The notes beneath the pieces are model-generated. The model made no database searches. It was not told the origin of the DNA and was given only the letters and a program-made list of their open reading frames with translations. 64,000 bases of DNA from DAISJM01 sp036821485. GTDB lineage: Bacteria; Verrucomicrobiota; Kiritimatiellia; CAIQIC01; JAGNIJ01. The position numbers were made by a program, and so were the translations under genes. Shown here piece after piece: positions 1 through 9,327 of the stretch. How positions within the stretch are numbered: the stretch's first letter is position 1; the number at the start of each line of letters is the position of its first letter. The stretch covers positions 58,554 through 122,553 of the forward strand of contig DAISJM010000004.1 of assembly GCA_036821485.1 (NCBI GenBank), given 5' to 3'.

Positions 1-438
1 CTGTGCGGACGAGACGACCTGATTGGAACCACCCTGCCCGCAAACGTCACCGTGATTCGTGATGCACCGCGGACCGAATACCTCGACCGACTCGACCGCT
101 GCTCCGTCGTCGTCATCCCCCTTCTCCCCACCGAGCGCGCCACGGGACAGATCGTGCTTCTCGAGGCCATGGCGTTGGGCAAACCGATTGCGGCCACTCG
201 AGCCCCCGGGATACTCGACCACGTCCATGACGGCGAGAATGGTGTCTTGGTGGAACCGGGCAACGCAGAGAAGCTGGCAGAAGAAGTGCTGAGACTGATC
301 AGCCAACCTGACCGGGCGCAACAACTCGGGATGAACGCGTTAGGCGACGTGAAGAACGCTTATACTTTTGACATCCACGCAAGAACCAAGCTAATAGCCA
401 CACGGGAACTTTGGCTTGCGCAACGCAAGGCGGAATGA
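1..438 (+). CDS. Glycosyltransferase family 4, C-terminal part (gene runs off the left edge)
   Basis: The frame is open from base 1 and ends at a TGA at 436-438, so only the last 145 residues are seen. They match the nucleotide-sugar-binding half of a GT-B glycosyltransferase: the segment ATGQIVLLEAMALGKPIAAT is the GT4 donor-site signature, followed by the usual DGENGVLVEPGN loop and a C-terminal helix. The first Glu of the family E-x7-E motif is Gln here, which also occurs in functional GT4 members. The next gene starts 9 bases downstream on the same strand, so the two are probably cotranscribed. Sugar and acceptor cannot be told. Confidence 0.85.
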   Translation: MCGRDDLIGTTLPANVTVIRDAPRTEYLDRLDRCSVVVIPLLPTERATGQIVLLEAMALGKPIAATRAPGILDHVHDGENGVLVEPGNAEKLAEEVLRLISQPDRAQQLGMNALGDVKNAYTFDIHARTKLIATRELWLAQRKAE

Positions 439-447
439 GGTAAGGTC

Positions 448-1377
448 ATGGAAAACAAGAAGCTCTCCATCGTTATTCCCATCTTCAACGAAGAAAAGAC
501 CATCCCTGAACTTTGGTCCCGCCTCGGCAAGGTCCTGGACGATATGGCTCTGAATTCTGAAGTGGTTTTTGTGGATGACGGATCGGCAGACGGCAGCGGT
601 GAGCTGCTGAAGCAAATCTGCCGACAAGACCCTCGGACGAAGTTGATCCGTCTATCGCGCAACTTCGGCCACCAGCCGGCACTGACGGCAGGCATCGATC
701 ATGCCTCCGGCGATGCGATTGTGTTGATGGACGCCGACTTGCAGGACCGGCCCGAAGCAATCCCCGATTTCGTGCGCGAATGGAACGACGGCGCCCATGT
801 CGTCTACGCCGTCCGCACCTCGCGCCGCGAAAACGCAGCGATGCGGGTGGCCTTCAAACTGTTCTATCGCGTTCTGGCGCGCATGTCGGGCATCCGAATT
901 CCTGCCGACGCAGGTATCTTCGGGCTGCTCGACCGCAAGGTCGTCAGCGTCCTGAAGTCGATGCCGGAGAAGAATCGCTACCTGCCGGGTTTGCGTGCGT
1001 ATGCAGGATTCACTCAGAAGGGCGTCCCCGTGAGTCGGGACGCACGCTTTGCCGGCAAACCCCGGGTTGGCCTGACCGGCTTGGTCGGTCTGGCCCTGGA
1101 CGCGGTTTTCGCTTTCTCTTGGTTGCCCATACGGATGGCTTCCTACCTGGGCCTGTTGATCGCAGCCTTTTCCTTCTGCGTTCTCGGGTTCGTGATGTAT
1201 CAGAAGATCGTCTCGCACCAGGCCATCCTCGGCTGGGCGTCCACGCTCGGCGCCATCCTGTTCATAGGAGGAATCCAGCTCATCACGCTCGGCATTCTCG
1301 GTGAGTACGTCGGGCGCATCTACGACGAAACAAAACAAAGGCCGTTCTATGTCATCGGCGAGAAGATCAACCTGTAA
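448..1377 (+). CDS. Polyprenyl-phosphate glycosyltransferase, DPM1/GtrB-like GT2 with two membrane helices
   Basis: A 309-residue GT2 enzyme of the type that moves a sugar from a nucleotide donor to polyprenyl phosphate at the inner face of the membrane. The N-terminal GT-A domain has VDDGSADGS (about 42-50), RLSRNFGHQPALTAGI (about 68-83) and the metal-binding DADLQDRPE (about 95-103). Two hydrophobic helices lie at about 228-253 and 262-290, the GtrB/ArnC arrangement. A GAGGTAAGG stretch precedes the ATG. It sits in a + strand operon with a methyltransferase and two GT-C-like membrane proteins that could use its lipid-linked product. The gene at 41252-42187 is a clear paralogue. Confidence 0.88.
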   Translation: MENKKLSIVIPIFNEEKTIPELWSRLGKVLDDMALNSEVVFVDDGSADGSGELLKQICRQDPRTKLIRLSRNFGHQPALTAGIDHASGDAIVLMDADLQDRPEAIPDFVREWNDGAHVVYAVRTSRRENAAMRVAFKLFYRVLARMSGIRIPADAGIFGLLDRKVVSVLKSMPEKNRYLPGLRAYAGFTQKGVPVSRDARFAGKPRVGLTGLVGLALDAVFAFSWLPIRMASYLGLLIAAFSFCVLGFVMYQKIVSHQAILGWASTLGAILFIGGIQLITLGILGEYVGRIYDETKQRPFYVIGEKINL

Positions 1378-1404
1378 CGATTCACCATCGTCCTGGAATC
1401 AACC

Positions 1405-2166
1405 ATGTCCCGATTACGCGATGTAGGCAACGTGGAGAAAAATCGGGATCACTTCCTCAGGCGGCGACCGGGAAACCTTGTCTTCCTTCTGGAAAAGAGA
1501 ATCGGATGGATGAATGACTACATCCGCCCTGGCGACAAGGTGCTCGAGATCGGGGCCGGAATCGGTGTCACGAAGATGTTTCTGACCCGCGGCGAGATCA
1601 CGCTCTCCGACGTCGACAAACACCCGTGGCTCGACCGCCAGGAGAATGCACTGGAGCTCTCGTACGATGACGCCTCGCTGGACGTGCTCATCGCCAACAA
1701 CGCCATTCACCATTTCCCCAGCCCGGCCCGCTTCTTCCACGAGGCCCATCGGGTTCTTCGGCCAAAAGGGAGACTCCTTATCCAGGATGTGAACTGCAGT
1801 CTCATGCTGCGCGCCATCCTCCGGTTGATGAGGCACGAAACCGTTGACGATTCCGTCCGCGTGTTCGAGGAGAATGCCGTATGCGCACAGCCCGATGATC
1901 CTTGGGCCGGCAACAATGCTGTTCCCAACCTTCTGTTCGACGATCCGGCCGAGTTCACAAGACACTTCCCCTTTTTCTCGATTCTTGAACAGCAGTTCTC
2001 GGAGTTCTTCATCTTCCTGCTGTCCGGAGGCGTCACGGCCAAGTTCTTCACAATCCCCCTTCCCCATCCCATCCTGAAGCTGTTGGACCGGATCGACACC
2101 GCCTTGACCAGGCGGATGCCCTCGGTGTTCGCTTTACAGAGACGAATCGTTCTGGAAAACTCGTAG
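1405..2166 (+). CDS. SAM-dependent methyltransferase (class I, Methyltransf_11-like)
   Basis: A 253-residue class I methyltransferase. Motif I is VLEIGAGIG at about residues 47-55, an acidic SDVD follows at the next strand end, and LDVLIANNAIHHFPSPARFF is the motif IV region, followed by HRVLRPKGRLLIQD. Enzymes like this methylate sugars, lipids or small molecules; here the setting among glycosyltransferases suggests a glycan or lipid-linked sugar substrate (inference). It lies 27 bases after the polyprenyl-phosphate GT2 gene and 26 bases before a large membrane protein on the same strand. Confidence 0.8.
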   Translation: MSRLRDVGNVEKNRDHFLRRRPGNLVFLLEKRIGWMNDYIRPGDKVLEIGAGIGVTKMFLTRGEITLSDVDKHPWLDRQENALELSYDDASLDVLIANNAIHHFPSPARFFHEAHRVLRPKGRLLIQDVNCSLMLRAILRLMRHETVDDSVRVFEENAVCAQPDDPWAGNNAVPNLLFDDPAEFTRHFPFFSILEQQFSEFFIFLLSGGVTAKFFTIPLPHPILKLLDRIDTALTRRMPSVFALQRRIVLENS

Positions 2167-2192
2167 GCATCAGAGCGGCGGGCAAGACAGCC

Positions 2193-3797
2193 ATGAACAC
2201 ACAGGATGCCAGCGACTTGATCCCGGCGCCAGGAAAGTTGGCCGGTGCTCGCAAAGGAATGCTGCTGCTATTCATTGCGTGCCTGGCGTTTCAGTTGTAT
2301 TCGCGTTTCTCCGCCGGCCTGTACACCGGATTATCCAACGACGACTGGATTCAGTTTCATCTGGCGAAGACATGCACCTCCCTCGCCGATGTGTGGAAAT
2401 TACCCCTGAATGAGCCGGACCGTCCTCTGTATGTCGGCATGTCCACCACCGCGTTCTACTTGCTCGGCGATAACCCCCAAGCCTTCACTCTCTATAGCGT
2501 GCTGGCGTATTCGCTGATCCTCCTCCTCTCCATGCTTCTCGTGAAAGAGATCACGGGCAACAGGACCACAACCGCCCTGTTTGGCCTGATCTTCGCCCTC
2601 CTGCCAAATCTGACAGAATCCTTTCACTGGGCCGCAATGATCACGGTTGCTTATATGCAGGCCGCCTACGTGGGAAGCGCGCTCTGCTGGGTGTTGTACA
2701 TAAAACACAACCGCCCGGTCTGGCTGGCGTGTTCCGTGATTTCTTTCGCTGTGGCAATCAGCTCCTACGAATTTGGTATCGGCCTCCCATTTGTCTACCT
2801 CCTGCTGCTCCCCCGCAGGCAGTGGAGACGCTACAGTCTGCGCCTGATTCCGTTCGTAGCCGTCATCGGCCTCTACGCGACTTGGAAATTAACCGGCTGC
2901 TTCGGCATGGGCACCGGAGTGTACACCGCCCCTCGCCGCCCCGACTTCACACCGATGACCCTCTATTGGAATGCCAAGGACACCGCGAGCTGGTGGCTCA
3001 TGGAGAACATGCTGGGCAGTTTCCGGAAGGGCCTCGACGCCTTCGCCACACTTCGCCCATGGCCGGCCCGGATACTCTTTCTCGGCGACATCGCCGTTGT
3101 GGCAGCTCTACTCATCCTGCTCAAACGAACAAGCCCCAGCTCGACCGAGCCGACAAATGCATCGCCGGCTCCTTTCCCATCCACCGCTGTCGTGAGTTTC
3201 AGTATCGGCTGGGCTGTCGTGAGTCAGGCCCTATGCCTCGTGTCGTGGACCGCCGGACGCATGAATTTCACGCCAGCCATCGGATGGGCACTGCTCGCCG
3301 CATTTCTTCTCGGTCGTATTCCGAACAAAACCTGGCGCTCCGGCTTCGCTGTCATCGCCCTGCTTTGCCTTCTCGCCAACCAGGGCACTGCCGTAGCGTG
3401 GCGTGATTCCGCCACATTCCAGCGGCGCTTGTACCAATTCCTCCATGCCCATGCCTCGGAACTTTCCTCGCACGACATTGTTCTCTTTGACACCCGGGAA
3501 CTCCGCCAGCGACTCACCCCCGGACTACTCTCCGCACCGGGCGAGCATTGGTCATTGTGGGCCCACTACGGCAATGCCGCGCTGCTGCGTGGAGTTCATC
3601 TTCGCGCCATGGTGAAACTGGTCTTGCTCAACCAGCCCATCCCCAATTGCATGCACGATGTGGAACATGGGGCAACGATCGATGGGGACATGCTGGCATG
3701 GCATGAATGGTACGACCCATCCAAACCGCAACAGTCTCCCCTGTCCTCGGTATACGTCGTGGATTGTTTTGCAGCCGGATCTGGACAAGACCCATGA
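2193..3797 (+). CDS. Multi-spanning membrane protein, probable GT-C-type glycosyltransferase
   Basis: A 534-residue integral membrane protein with roughly ten to twelve hydrophobic segments and a soluble C-terminal tail. After the first helix it has LSNDDWIQFHLAK, an acidic pair in the first extracytoplasmic loop, as expected for GT-C enzymes that use polyprenyl-phosphate sugars. No closer family could be assigned by eye. The stop codon overlaps the start of the next gene (ATGA at 3794-3797), so the two membrane proteins are translationally coupled. A polyprenyl-phosphate GT2 two genes upstream could supply the donor. Function as a transferase is inferred from topology and context. Confidence 0.6.
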   Translation: MNTQDASDLIPAPGKLAGARKGMLLLFIACLAFQLYSRFSAGLYTGLSNDDWIQFHLAKTCTSLADVWKLPLNEPDRPLYVGMSTTAFYLLGDNPQAFTLYSVLAYSLILLLSMLLVKEITGNRTTTALFGLIFALLPNLTESFHWAAMITVAYMQAAYVGSALCWVLYIKHNRPVWLACSVISFAVAISSYEFGIGLPFVYLLLLPRRQWRRYSLRLIPFVAVIGLYATWKLTGCFGMGTGVYTAPRRPDFTPMTLYWNAKDTASWWLMENMLGSFRKGLDAFATLRPWPARILFLGDIAVVAALLILLKRTSPSSTEPTNASPAPFPSTAVVSFSIGWAVVSQALCLVSWTAGRMNFTPAIGWALLAAFLLGRIPNKTWRSGFAVIALLCLLANQGTAVAWRDSATFQRRLYQFLHAHASELSSHDIVLFDTRELRQRLTPGLLSAPGEHWSLWAHYGNAALLRGVHLRAMVKLVLLNQPIPNCMHDVEHGATIDGDMLAWHEWYDPSKPQQSPLSSVYVVDCFAAGSGQDP

Positions 3798-5551
3798 CCG
3801 AACAGTCTCTCGCAAGCAGGAGAACCGAAGGCCGGTTTGTGTTCGCGGTCTTCGCCTGTGGCATTCTTCTCGCTGTACTCTCGGCGCTGAAACTCTTCCC
3901 CTTGGTCGGCATGGCCCGGTGGCTGTCAAGCGATGGAACCATCTCCGATTCCTACGCGGGTCTGATCCAGCGCTCCCAGTGGACACTGGCCTTCATATTG
4001 CTCGCCCTCAGCCCGCTGGCTTCGCGGGCCACTCCATTTTCCGAAGGCCTGCAGAACACCGTTACGGGCGTTCGTGAAAAGACCTTTCTGGGCATCCTCG
4101 CACTGATCTCATTCACGGCAACCCTGGCCATCCAATCGCTTTGCTTCGACAATCTTCCCCATGTCACCGACGCAACCAGCCACCTATTCCAAGCAAAGAT
4201 TTTCGCGATGGGTCGGCTGGCCGTTTCCATCCCGGCCTGCCACGAACATTTCGCCCAGGAAGGCGTCATCATGGGCCATGCAGGTCTTTGGCACACAAAG
4301 TACCTGCCGGGACAGGCGCTCTGGCTGACGCTGGGTACGTTGCTGCGTGCATGGTGGCTCCCCGGTCCCCTGGGATCCGCCATTTCCGTCGTGGCGTTCT
4401 ACTCCATCTGCCGCCGACACATGAGCGTCTTCGCAGCACGTTCGGCTGCCCTGCTGCTGATGTCGTCTCCTCTCTTCCTCCTGCTATCCGCGTCGTTCAT
4501 GTCGCACAGCACTCACCTGATGCTGTTGCTCTGCGCCGCCGCGCTCCTCCACAGGGCAGCCGAAACGTCACCTTCTGCATCGAGCTGGAGCTTCGTCGCG
4601 TTCGGCTTGGTGTCGGGCTTCGCCTTCCTCACGCGCCCCCAGGACACCGCGATCCTGGCGCCCATTCTCCTCGGGCTTCTACTCGCCCTGACCCCCACGC
4701 AACGGCGGCTTCGTGGCATCGCCTGGAGCATGGTGGGCGCCATCCCCGCACTGTCGATCATGCTGTTATGGAGCATGAAACTCTACGGCACTCCATTGTC
4801 GATCGGCTATGCGGTCACGGCCAACCCATCCCAAACACACATCTATCACGACTCGCTCGGTATCTCGGCGCACTTCCCCTTCAGGCAGGCGTTGCGACAG
4901 ACCTTGTGGACCGTCCTGCGCTTCAACAAGGTCGCGCTGGGATGGCCGGCCTCGTTGTTTCTCGTTCCATTTGCCCTGTGCTCAAAGTCACCTCGTAAAC
5001 ACGACCTCTCTGCCGCTACAGTCATGCTGTGCGTGGGCGCCTTGTACTTCTTCCACAGCTACTACGGCTTTGAATACGAGGCCCGCTATTACCTCCCCAT
5101 GCTGCCGGCGGTCATCTGGCTCACCGTGGCCGGGGCGTCGGCGCTGTTCGAGTTTCTGGCCCGGCGATTCGGCCAGACTTTCGCTCGCGCGACGCTCTCT
5201 CTCTTCATGGCGGCCTCCGTGCTTCATGCCGCGTTTTACTACTGGCCCCAGTACCTGCTCCCCCGCTACCGCCCGGACTACGAACAGTGTTCGTCTGTCG
5301 TCAGCCGCGCCGCTCAAAAGGCCGCGCTCCGCAACGCGATCGTTTTGATCTCCACGCAGGGCGATGATGCCTTCCGCTACTCCTCGGGATTCGTGTTCAA
5401 CGACCCCATGCTCTCAGCCAATGTGATCTATGCCCGCGATCTCGGGGAAAAGAACCGCTGCTTCGCCGAGAACTTCCCGGGCAGGGCGATATACCAATTC
5501 GTGCCCAACGCAGACTGGACCTCCGGCCGGTTCGAGCTCGTGGAATTCTGA
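3794..5551 (+). CDS. GT39/PMT_2-like membrane glycosyltransferase
   Basis: The chosen start is the ATG inside an ATGA overlap with the preceding gene; the frame extends further upstream, but only over that gene. The product is about 585 residues with many membrane helices. The first periplasmic loop contains HVTDATSHLFQAKIFAMGRL followed by HTKYLPGQALWL, the layout of PMT_2/ArnT-like GT-C enzymes in which an acidic residue after helix 1 is catalytic. The C-terminal soluble tail is about 80 residues. It ends the + strand operon, and its tail faces a convergent minus-strand gene 28 bases away. Donor and acceptor are unknown. Confidence 0.68.
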   Translation: MTEQSLASRRTEGRFVFAVFACGILLAVLSALKLFPLVGMARWLSSDGTISDSYAGLIQRSQWTLAFILLALSPLASRATPFSEGLQNTVTGVREKTFLGILALISFTATLAIQSLCFDNLPHVTDATSHLFQAKIFAMGRLAVSIPACHEHFAQEGVIMGHAGLWHTKYLPGQALWLTLGTLLRAWWLPGPLGSAISVVAFYSICRRHMSVFAARSAALLLMSSPLFLLLSASFMSHSTHLMLLLCAAALLHRAAETSPSASSWSFVAFGLVSGFAFLTRPQDTAILAPILLGLLLALTPTQRRLRGIAWSMVGAIPALSIMLLWSMKLYGTPLSIGYAVTANPSQTHIYHDSLGISAHFPFRQALRQTLWTVLRFNKVALGWPASLFLVPFALCSKSPRKHDLSAATVMLCVGALYFFHSYYGFEYEARYYLPMLPAVIWLTVAGASALFEFLARRFGQTFARATLSLFMAASVLHAAFYYWPQYLLPRYRPDYEQCSSVVSRAAQKAALRNAIVLISTQGDDAFRYSSGFVFNDPMLSANVIYARDLGEKNRCFAENFPGRAIYQFVPNADWTSGRFELVEF

Positions 5552-5579
5552 GGGAGGCCGTGAAGAACTCCGCAACCGG

Positions 5580-6752
5580 TCATCGCCTGCGATGCAGGCC
5601 AAGGATGCTCACGAAGAAGCCCGACAGGATCGTCTGAAATCCCAGCGCCGTGAGCGTCGCGCCGGGAATCACCCACCGCATCGTGCGCGCATAATCCAAA
5701 TCGCCGAACCCGGCCATCCGCCACTGGTTGACCGCCACCAGCAAGAGAACCACGCCCGCAACGAACGTCACCAAACCCAGCAGGATGCCGCGTTCGAGAT
5801 TCACAACATCGAAGAATCCGCGCAGCCGCTTGTCCTCCGGCAGCAGTCCCTCGTTCATGGCAAAGGTCTTCGTGAAAACAGCGAACAGCACCGACTGGTA
5901 ACCACACAGGATCGCTACGGCCGCAAACAGCAATGTGTGCGCATCGAGGTTGATGCCGTGAATCCGCGCACCCGGCAACACCACCGCAAACCCCAGCAAG
6001 CCCACCGCCATCAGCGCCACCCCCGGCACAAGGAACAGCCACCGCGGGCTGTACATCAGGAAGAAGCGCAGTGTGCGCCAGCCGTCGCGCAGCGTCTTGA
6101 GATGAGGTGCGTGCGCCTTGCGCCCGTCCGGGTGCAGCGTGATCGGAACCTCCGCGATGCGCCGCTTGTAGAGGCTCGATTTAAGGATCATCTCCGTCGC
6201 AAATTCCATCCCCGTACACTGCAAGGCAAGATCGTCATATAACGCCTTGGTGAACCCGCGAAGCCCGCAATATACGTCGTGAATCGGTGCATGAAACCAC
6301 CAGCGCGACAGCAGAGAAAACATCGGGTTACCGATCCAGCGGTGCGACCACGGCATCGCGCCCTCCGCGACCGTTCCGCCACCCGCCGGCAGACGGCAGC
6401 CCTGCACCAGTTCGTATCCTTCGCGCAGCTTGACGATAAACTTTGGAATCTCGCCGAAGTCATAACTGTCGTCCGCATCGCCCATGATCACGAATCGACC
6501 GCGCGCCGAGTCGATGCCTCCCGCCAGCGCGTTGCCATAGCCCTTCGCTTTCACATGCACCACGCGCGCGCCACACCGCTCGGCAATGGCCACCGACCCA
6601 TCCGTGCTTCCGTTGTCCGCCACGATCACTTCACCAGACACGCCCGACTGCTCGATGCCGCGCAGCGCCTTACGCACACATATCTCAAGCGTGTCGGCTT
6701 CGTTCAGGCACGGCATGACCACCGAGAGTTCTATATCGCGAGCGGCATCCAT
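5580..6752 (-). CDS. GT2 glycosyltransferase with C-terminal membrane helices (dolichyl-phosphate type)
   Basis: A 390-residue protein. The GT-A domain carries VVMPCLNEAD, VADNGSTDGS (about 44-53) and GDADDSYDF (about 91-99), the metal-site pattern of bacterial DPM1-like enzymes. After about residue 240 come four hydrophobic segments, so it is membrane anchored and likely forms a polyprenyl-phosphate sugar. The gene lies 3 bases after a large membrane protein (6756-8513) on the same strand, a donor-maker and donor-user pairing seen four times in this window. The start at 6752 is an ATG. Confidence 0.83.
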   Translation of the reverse strand: MDAARDIELSVVMPCLNEADTLEICVRKALRGIEQSGVSGEVIVADNGSTDGSVAIAERCGARVVHVKAKGYGNALAGGIDSARGRFVIMGDADDSYDFGEIPKFIVKLREGYELVQGCRLPAGGGTVAEGAMPWSHRWIGNPMFSLLSRWWFHAPIHDVYCGLRGFTKALYDDLALQCTGMEFATEMILKSSLYKRRIAEVPITLHPDGRKAHAPHLKTLRDGWRTLRFFLMYSPRWLFLVPGVALMAVGLLGFAVVLPGARIHGINLDAHTLLFAAVAILCGYQSVLFAVFTKTFAMNEGLLPEDKRLRGFFDVVNLERGILLGLVTFVAGVVLLLVAVNQWRMAGFGDLDYARTMRWVIPGATLTALGFQTILSGFFVSILGLHRRR

Positions 6753-6755
6753 GAA

Positions 6756-8513
6756 TTATTCCTGTGCCACCACTTCATACACCGACGCGCCGCCGGACTC
6801 AACCACGCGTCGCAAGCGGCCCGTTTCTTCGGCGGCACGCACCGCCTCCTCCAGTCGAAGTTCGTCGGCATCCCTGAAGGAAGGAATATCGCGAAGCAAT
6901 CCCGACGCCACCACGAACCGAACCCGATTCAACACCAGGCGTCCCGACTCGTCATAGACCGGCTTCGCAAAGGTCCTGTCTGACAGGAAAGTATTCAGCC
7001 GGGGCAACACCGCAACGTGACGGACCATCTCCGGCGTGTTAGCCCGCACCCAATCGGACACCTCCACCAACCCTGTCAGATTGCGCAGCCTGGGCATCGC
7101 CTGTTGCGCCGTCATCGCCGATCGCATGCGCGCGAGACCCACCGCATGAAGCGCAAGAATCACCAGTAGCGCGACCGCAACACGCGGACGCCCCAGCAGC
7201 GAGTGGACGGTATCAAGCCGCCTGCCCGGCAACACCGCCAGCACCAGCATGGCGGCATACAGACACATCAGCAGCACATGCACAGCCCCAACATAAAGTT
7301 GTTCAGCACCGCGCCCCTCACCCATGCCGAACCAACACGCAACACCGAAGCCAATAACGCCGGCCACACCCGTCATGGCACGCCAGATCCGCGATCCGTC
7401 ACGCATGCACGCATGCCACTTCCGCAAACCCACGATGAAGAAATAGAACAGGAATGGCCCGGCCACATACATGTAGCGGAGATAGCTAGACACCCAGAGT
7501 GTCGCCCCGGCCATGAGAAACGAAAGGATGACATACCACGCCGGCGGCGACCACGGCCGCTCGCGCAATTCCTTCACCACACCGACACCGACCAATACGG
7601 CCACAACAATCGCCAAGGGAGCAAAACCGGCGGGCACGCGCACCGCTGACAACACGTATTGGCCAAGTCTCGCTGCGGCAAGACCCAAACGCTCCAGCCA
7701 CGGCGTCGCACGCACAACGCCTTCGCCGATTGACTGCGCGATCAAACCGGAAGTCTCTCGCGAAAGGCCCAGCACTTTCCACACCCACCGAAGATAGGAC
7801 TCGGACGCCGTCGGCGCCACCACCTGCGCACGCGCCTCCCAGAAAACGGTAAACCCACCCGCCAGCACAGCCACCACCAGCGCCAGGCACCATGCGGAAC
7901 GGCTTCGCGTTCGCAGCCCCTTCAACGCGGCGGCCACGACCAGCGATCCCGTAAGTGCCACCGCGCCGAACCGCGTCGTCGCAGCAAGCAACGCAAAAAG
8001 TCCAACCACCCAACACACCCGCCCCCCGACCTGTTCCCGTTCCAACGCCTGCGCCGCCAGCAACAGTGCCATGGTCGCCAGCGCCGTGTAGAGCGGCTCT
8101 GACATCAGGTAACGTGTCGAAAAACTCCACGCGTAATAGGAGAAGAGGAGGAGCCATCCGGCCCAGCGCCCCGCCTCGCCACGCATGCGCCTGAACCAAG
8201 TGCCGGCGAGAATCAGGGCAGCCACCCCCAGCAACCCATTCAACCGATAGCCGCTCGCCCACCGGGGATCGTGACCACGAAAGACCGCGCCGGACAACAC
8301 GACGGGATAAAGCGGCGGATAGTACGCATAGGGTGCACCGTCGATCGTGTAGCCTTGTCCGCGGGCCAGGGAGTGCGCCAACCCGAGATACTCAATCTCA
8401 TCGACACCTTCGCACTGCCAGGCCATCGGCGATGAAACAAGATAAGCGGCCGCCACGAGCAGACACGCCAGCCACCAGCCCAAGCTATTCTTGCTCGCCA
8501 AGCCATTCTGCAT
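6756..8513 (-). CDS. GT39-like multi-spanning membrane protein
   Basis: A 585-residue integral membrane protein. After helix 1 it reads CEGVDEIEYLGLAHSLARGQ followed by GAPYAYYPPLYPVVL, which is the acidic first-loop motif and conserved YPPLYP-like segment of GT39/PMT_2 enzymes. About eleven hydrophobic segments follow, then a soluble tail of about 110 residues. It is the first gene of a two-gene minus-strand operon with the DPM1-like GT2 downstream. It diverges from the plus-strand gene at 8578 across a 64-base spacer. The transferred sugar is unknown. Confidence 0.7.
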   Translation of the reverse strand: MQNGLASKNSLGWWLACLLVAAAYLVSSPMAWQCEGVDEIEYLGLAHSLARGQGYTIDGAPYAYYPPLYPVVLSGAVFRGHDPRWASGYRLNGLLGVAALILAGTWFRRMRGEAGRWAGWLLLFSYYAWSFSTRYLMSEPLYTALATMALLLAAQALEREQVGGRVCWVVGLFALLAATTRFGAVALTGSLVVAAALKGLRTRSRSAWCLALVVAVLAGGFTVFWEARAQVVAPTASESYLRWVWKVLGLSRETSGLIAQSIGEGVVRATPWLERLGLAAARLGQYVLSAVRVPAGFAPLAIVVAVLVGVGVVKELRERPWSPPAWYVILSFLMAGATLWVSSYLRYMYVAGPFLFYFFIVGLRKWHACMRDGSRIWRAMTGVAGVIGFGVACWFGMGEGRGAEQLYVGAVHVLLMCLYAAMLVLAVLPGRRLDTVHSLLGRPRVAVALLVILALHAVGLARMRSAMTAQQAMPRLRNLTGLVEVSDWVRANTPEMVRHVAVLPRLNTFLSDRTFAKPVYDESGRLVLNRVRFVVASGLLRDIPSFRDADELRLEEAVRAAEETGRLRRVVESGGASVYEVVAQE

Positions 8514-8577
8514 GGTTTAGTAATCCTAAGGCCGAAGCCGATCCCTGCGCAAGGACGGGTTCGCACAGGAAACGACT
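8514..8577. promoter_or_regulatory. Divergent intergenic spacer with a ribosome-binding site
   Basis: These 64 bases separate two divergently transcribed operons and so should hold both promoters. For the + strand gene an ACAGGA element at 8565-8570 lies 7 bases before the ATG. On the minus strand a TTGCGC / TAGGAT pair (8547-8552 and 8523-8528, spacing 18) is a weak promoter candidate that would leave almost no leader. Promoter calls are by eye only. Confidence 0.3.
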
Positions 8578-9327
8578 ATGTACAAGGACAAGAAGGTTGT
8601 CGTCGTCATGCCCGCCTACAACGCGGCAAAAACCGTCGTCCAGACCCATCGCGAAGTGATGGAACAGGGCATTGTGGATCTTGTCATTCTCGTCGATGAC
8701 GCCAGCCGCGATGAGACCGCACAGATCGCCGCTGGTCTGGAGAAGACCAAGGTGGTCGTCCATGCGAAGAACCTGGGATACGGCGGCAACCAGAAAACCT
8801 GCTACAGAACCGCCCTCGCGGAAGGCGCCGACATCGTCATCATGGTCCACCCGGACTACCAGTATACGCCCATGCTGATCCCGGCCATGGCCTCCATGAT
8901 CGGCAACGGGCTGTATCATTGCGTGCTCGGTTCGCGCATCCTCGGTGGCCACGCGCTCAAGGGCGGCATGCCGTACTGGAAGTACATTGCAAACCGGGCC
9001 CTCACCGCAGGCTCAAACATGCTGTTGGGCGCCAAGCTCTCCGAATATCACACCGGCTATCGCGCGTTCTCGCGCGAGCTGTTGGAGAAGTTGGACCTGG
9101 AGAAGAACTCGGACGACTTCGTCTTCGACAACCAGATGCTGGCACAGGTGCTCTGGTACGGCCACATCATCGCCGAGGTGAGCTGCCCCACGAAGTATTT
9201 CCCCGAGGCCTCATCCATCAACTTCCAGCGCAGCGTTCGTTACGGCATCGGCTGCGTCTTGACCGCGCTCACATTCCGATTGGCCAAAATGGGGCTTGTG
9301 AAGTCCAAGCTGTTCCCCGTCGCATGA
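8578..9327 (+). CDS. GT2 glycosyltransferase (polyprenyl-phosphate type, soluble)
   Basis: A 249-residue GT2 enzyme with VVVVMPAYNAAKT at the N-terminus, LVDDASRDET at about 38-47 and NLGYGGNQKTCY at about 65-76. The metal-binding position reads VHPDYQYTP (about 90-98), a variant common in this subfamily of bacterial dolichyl-phosphate-mannose-synthase-like proteins. No clear membrane helix is present. The stop overlaps the next start (ATGA at 9324-9327), coupling it to a GT87-type membrane enzyme that would use a polyprenyl-phosphate sugar. The N-terminal half of the fusion protein at 12899-14395 resembles this protein. Confidence 0.85.
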   Translation: MYKDKKVVVVMPAYNAAKTVVQTHREVMEQGIVDLVILVDDASRDETAQIAAGLEKTKVVVHAKNLGYGGNQKTCYRTALAEGADIVIMVHPDYQYTPMLIPAMASMIGNGLYHCVLGSRILGGHALKGGMPYWKYIANRALTAGSNMLLGAKLSEYHTGYRAFSRELLEKLDLEKNSDDFVFDNQMLAQVLWYGHIIAEVSCPTKYFPEASSINFQRSVRYGIGCVLTALTFRLAKMGLVKSKLFPVA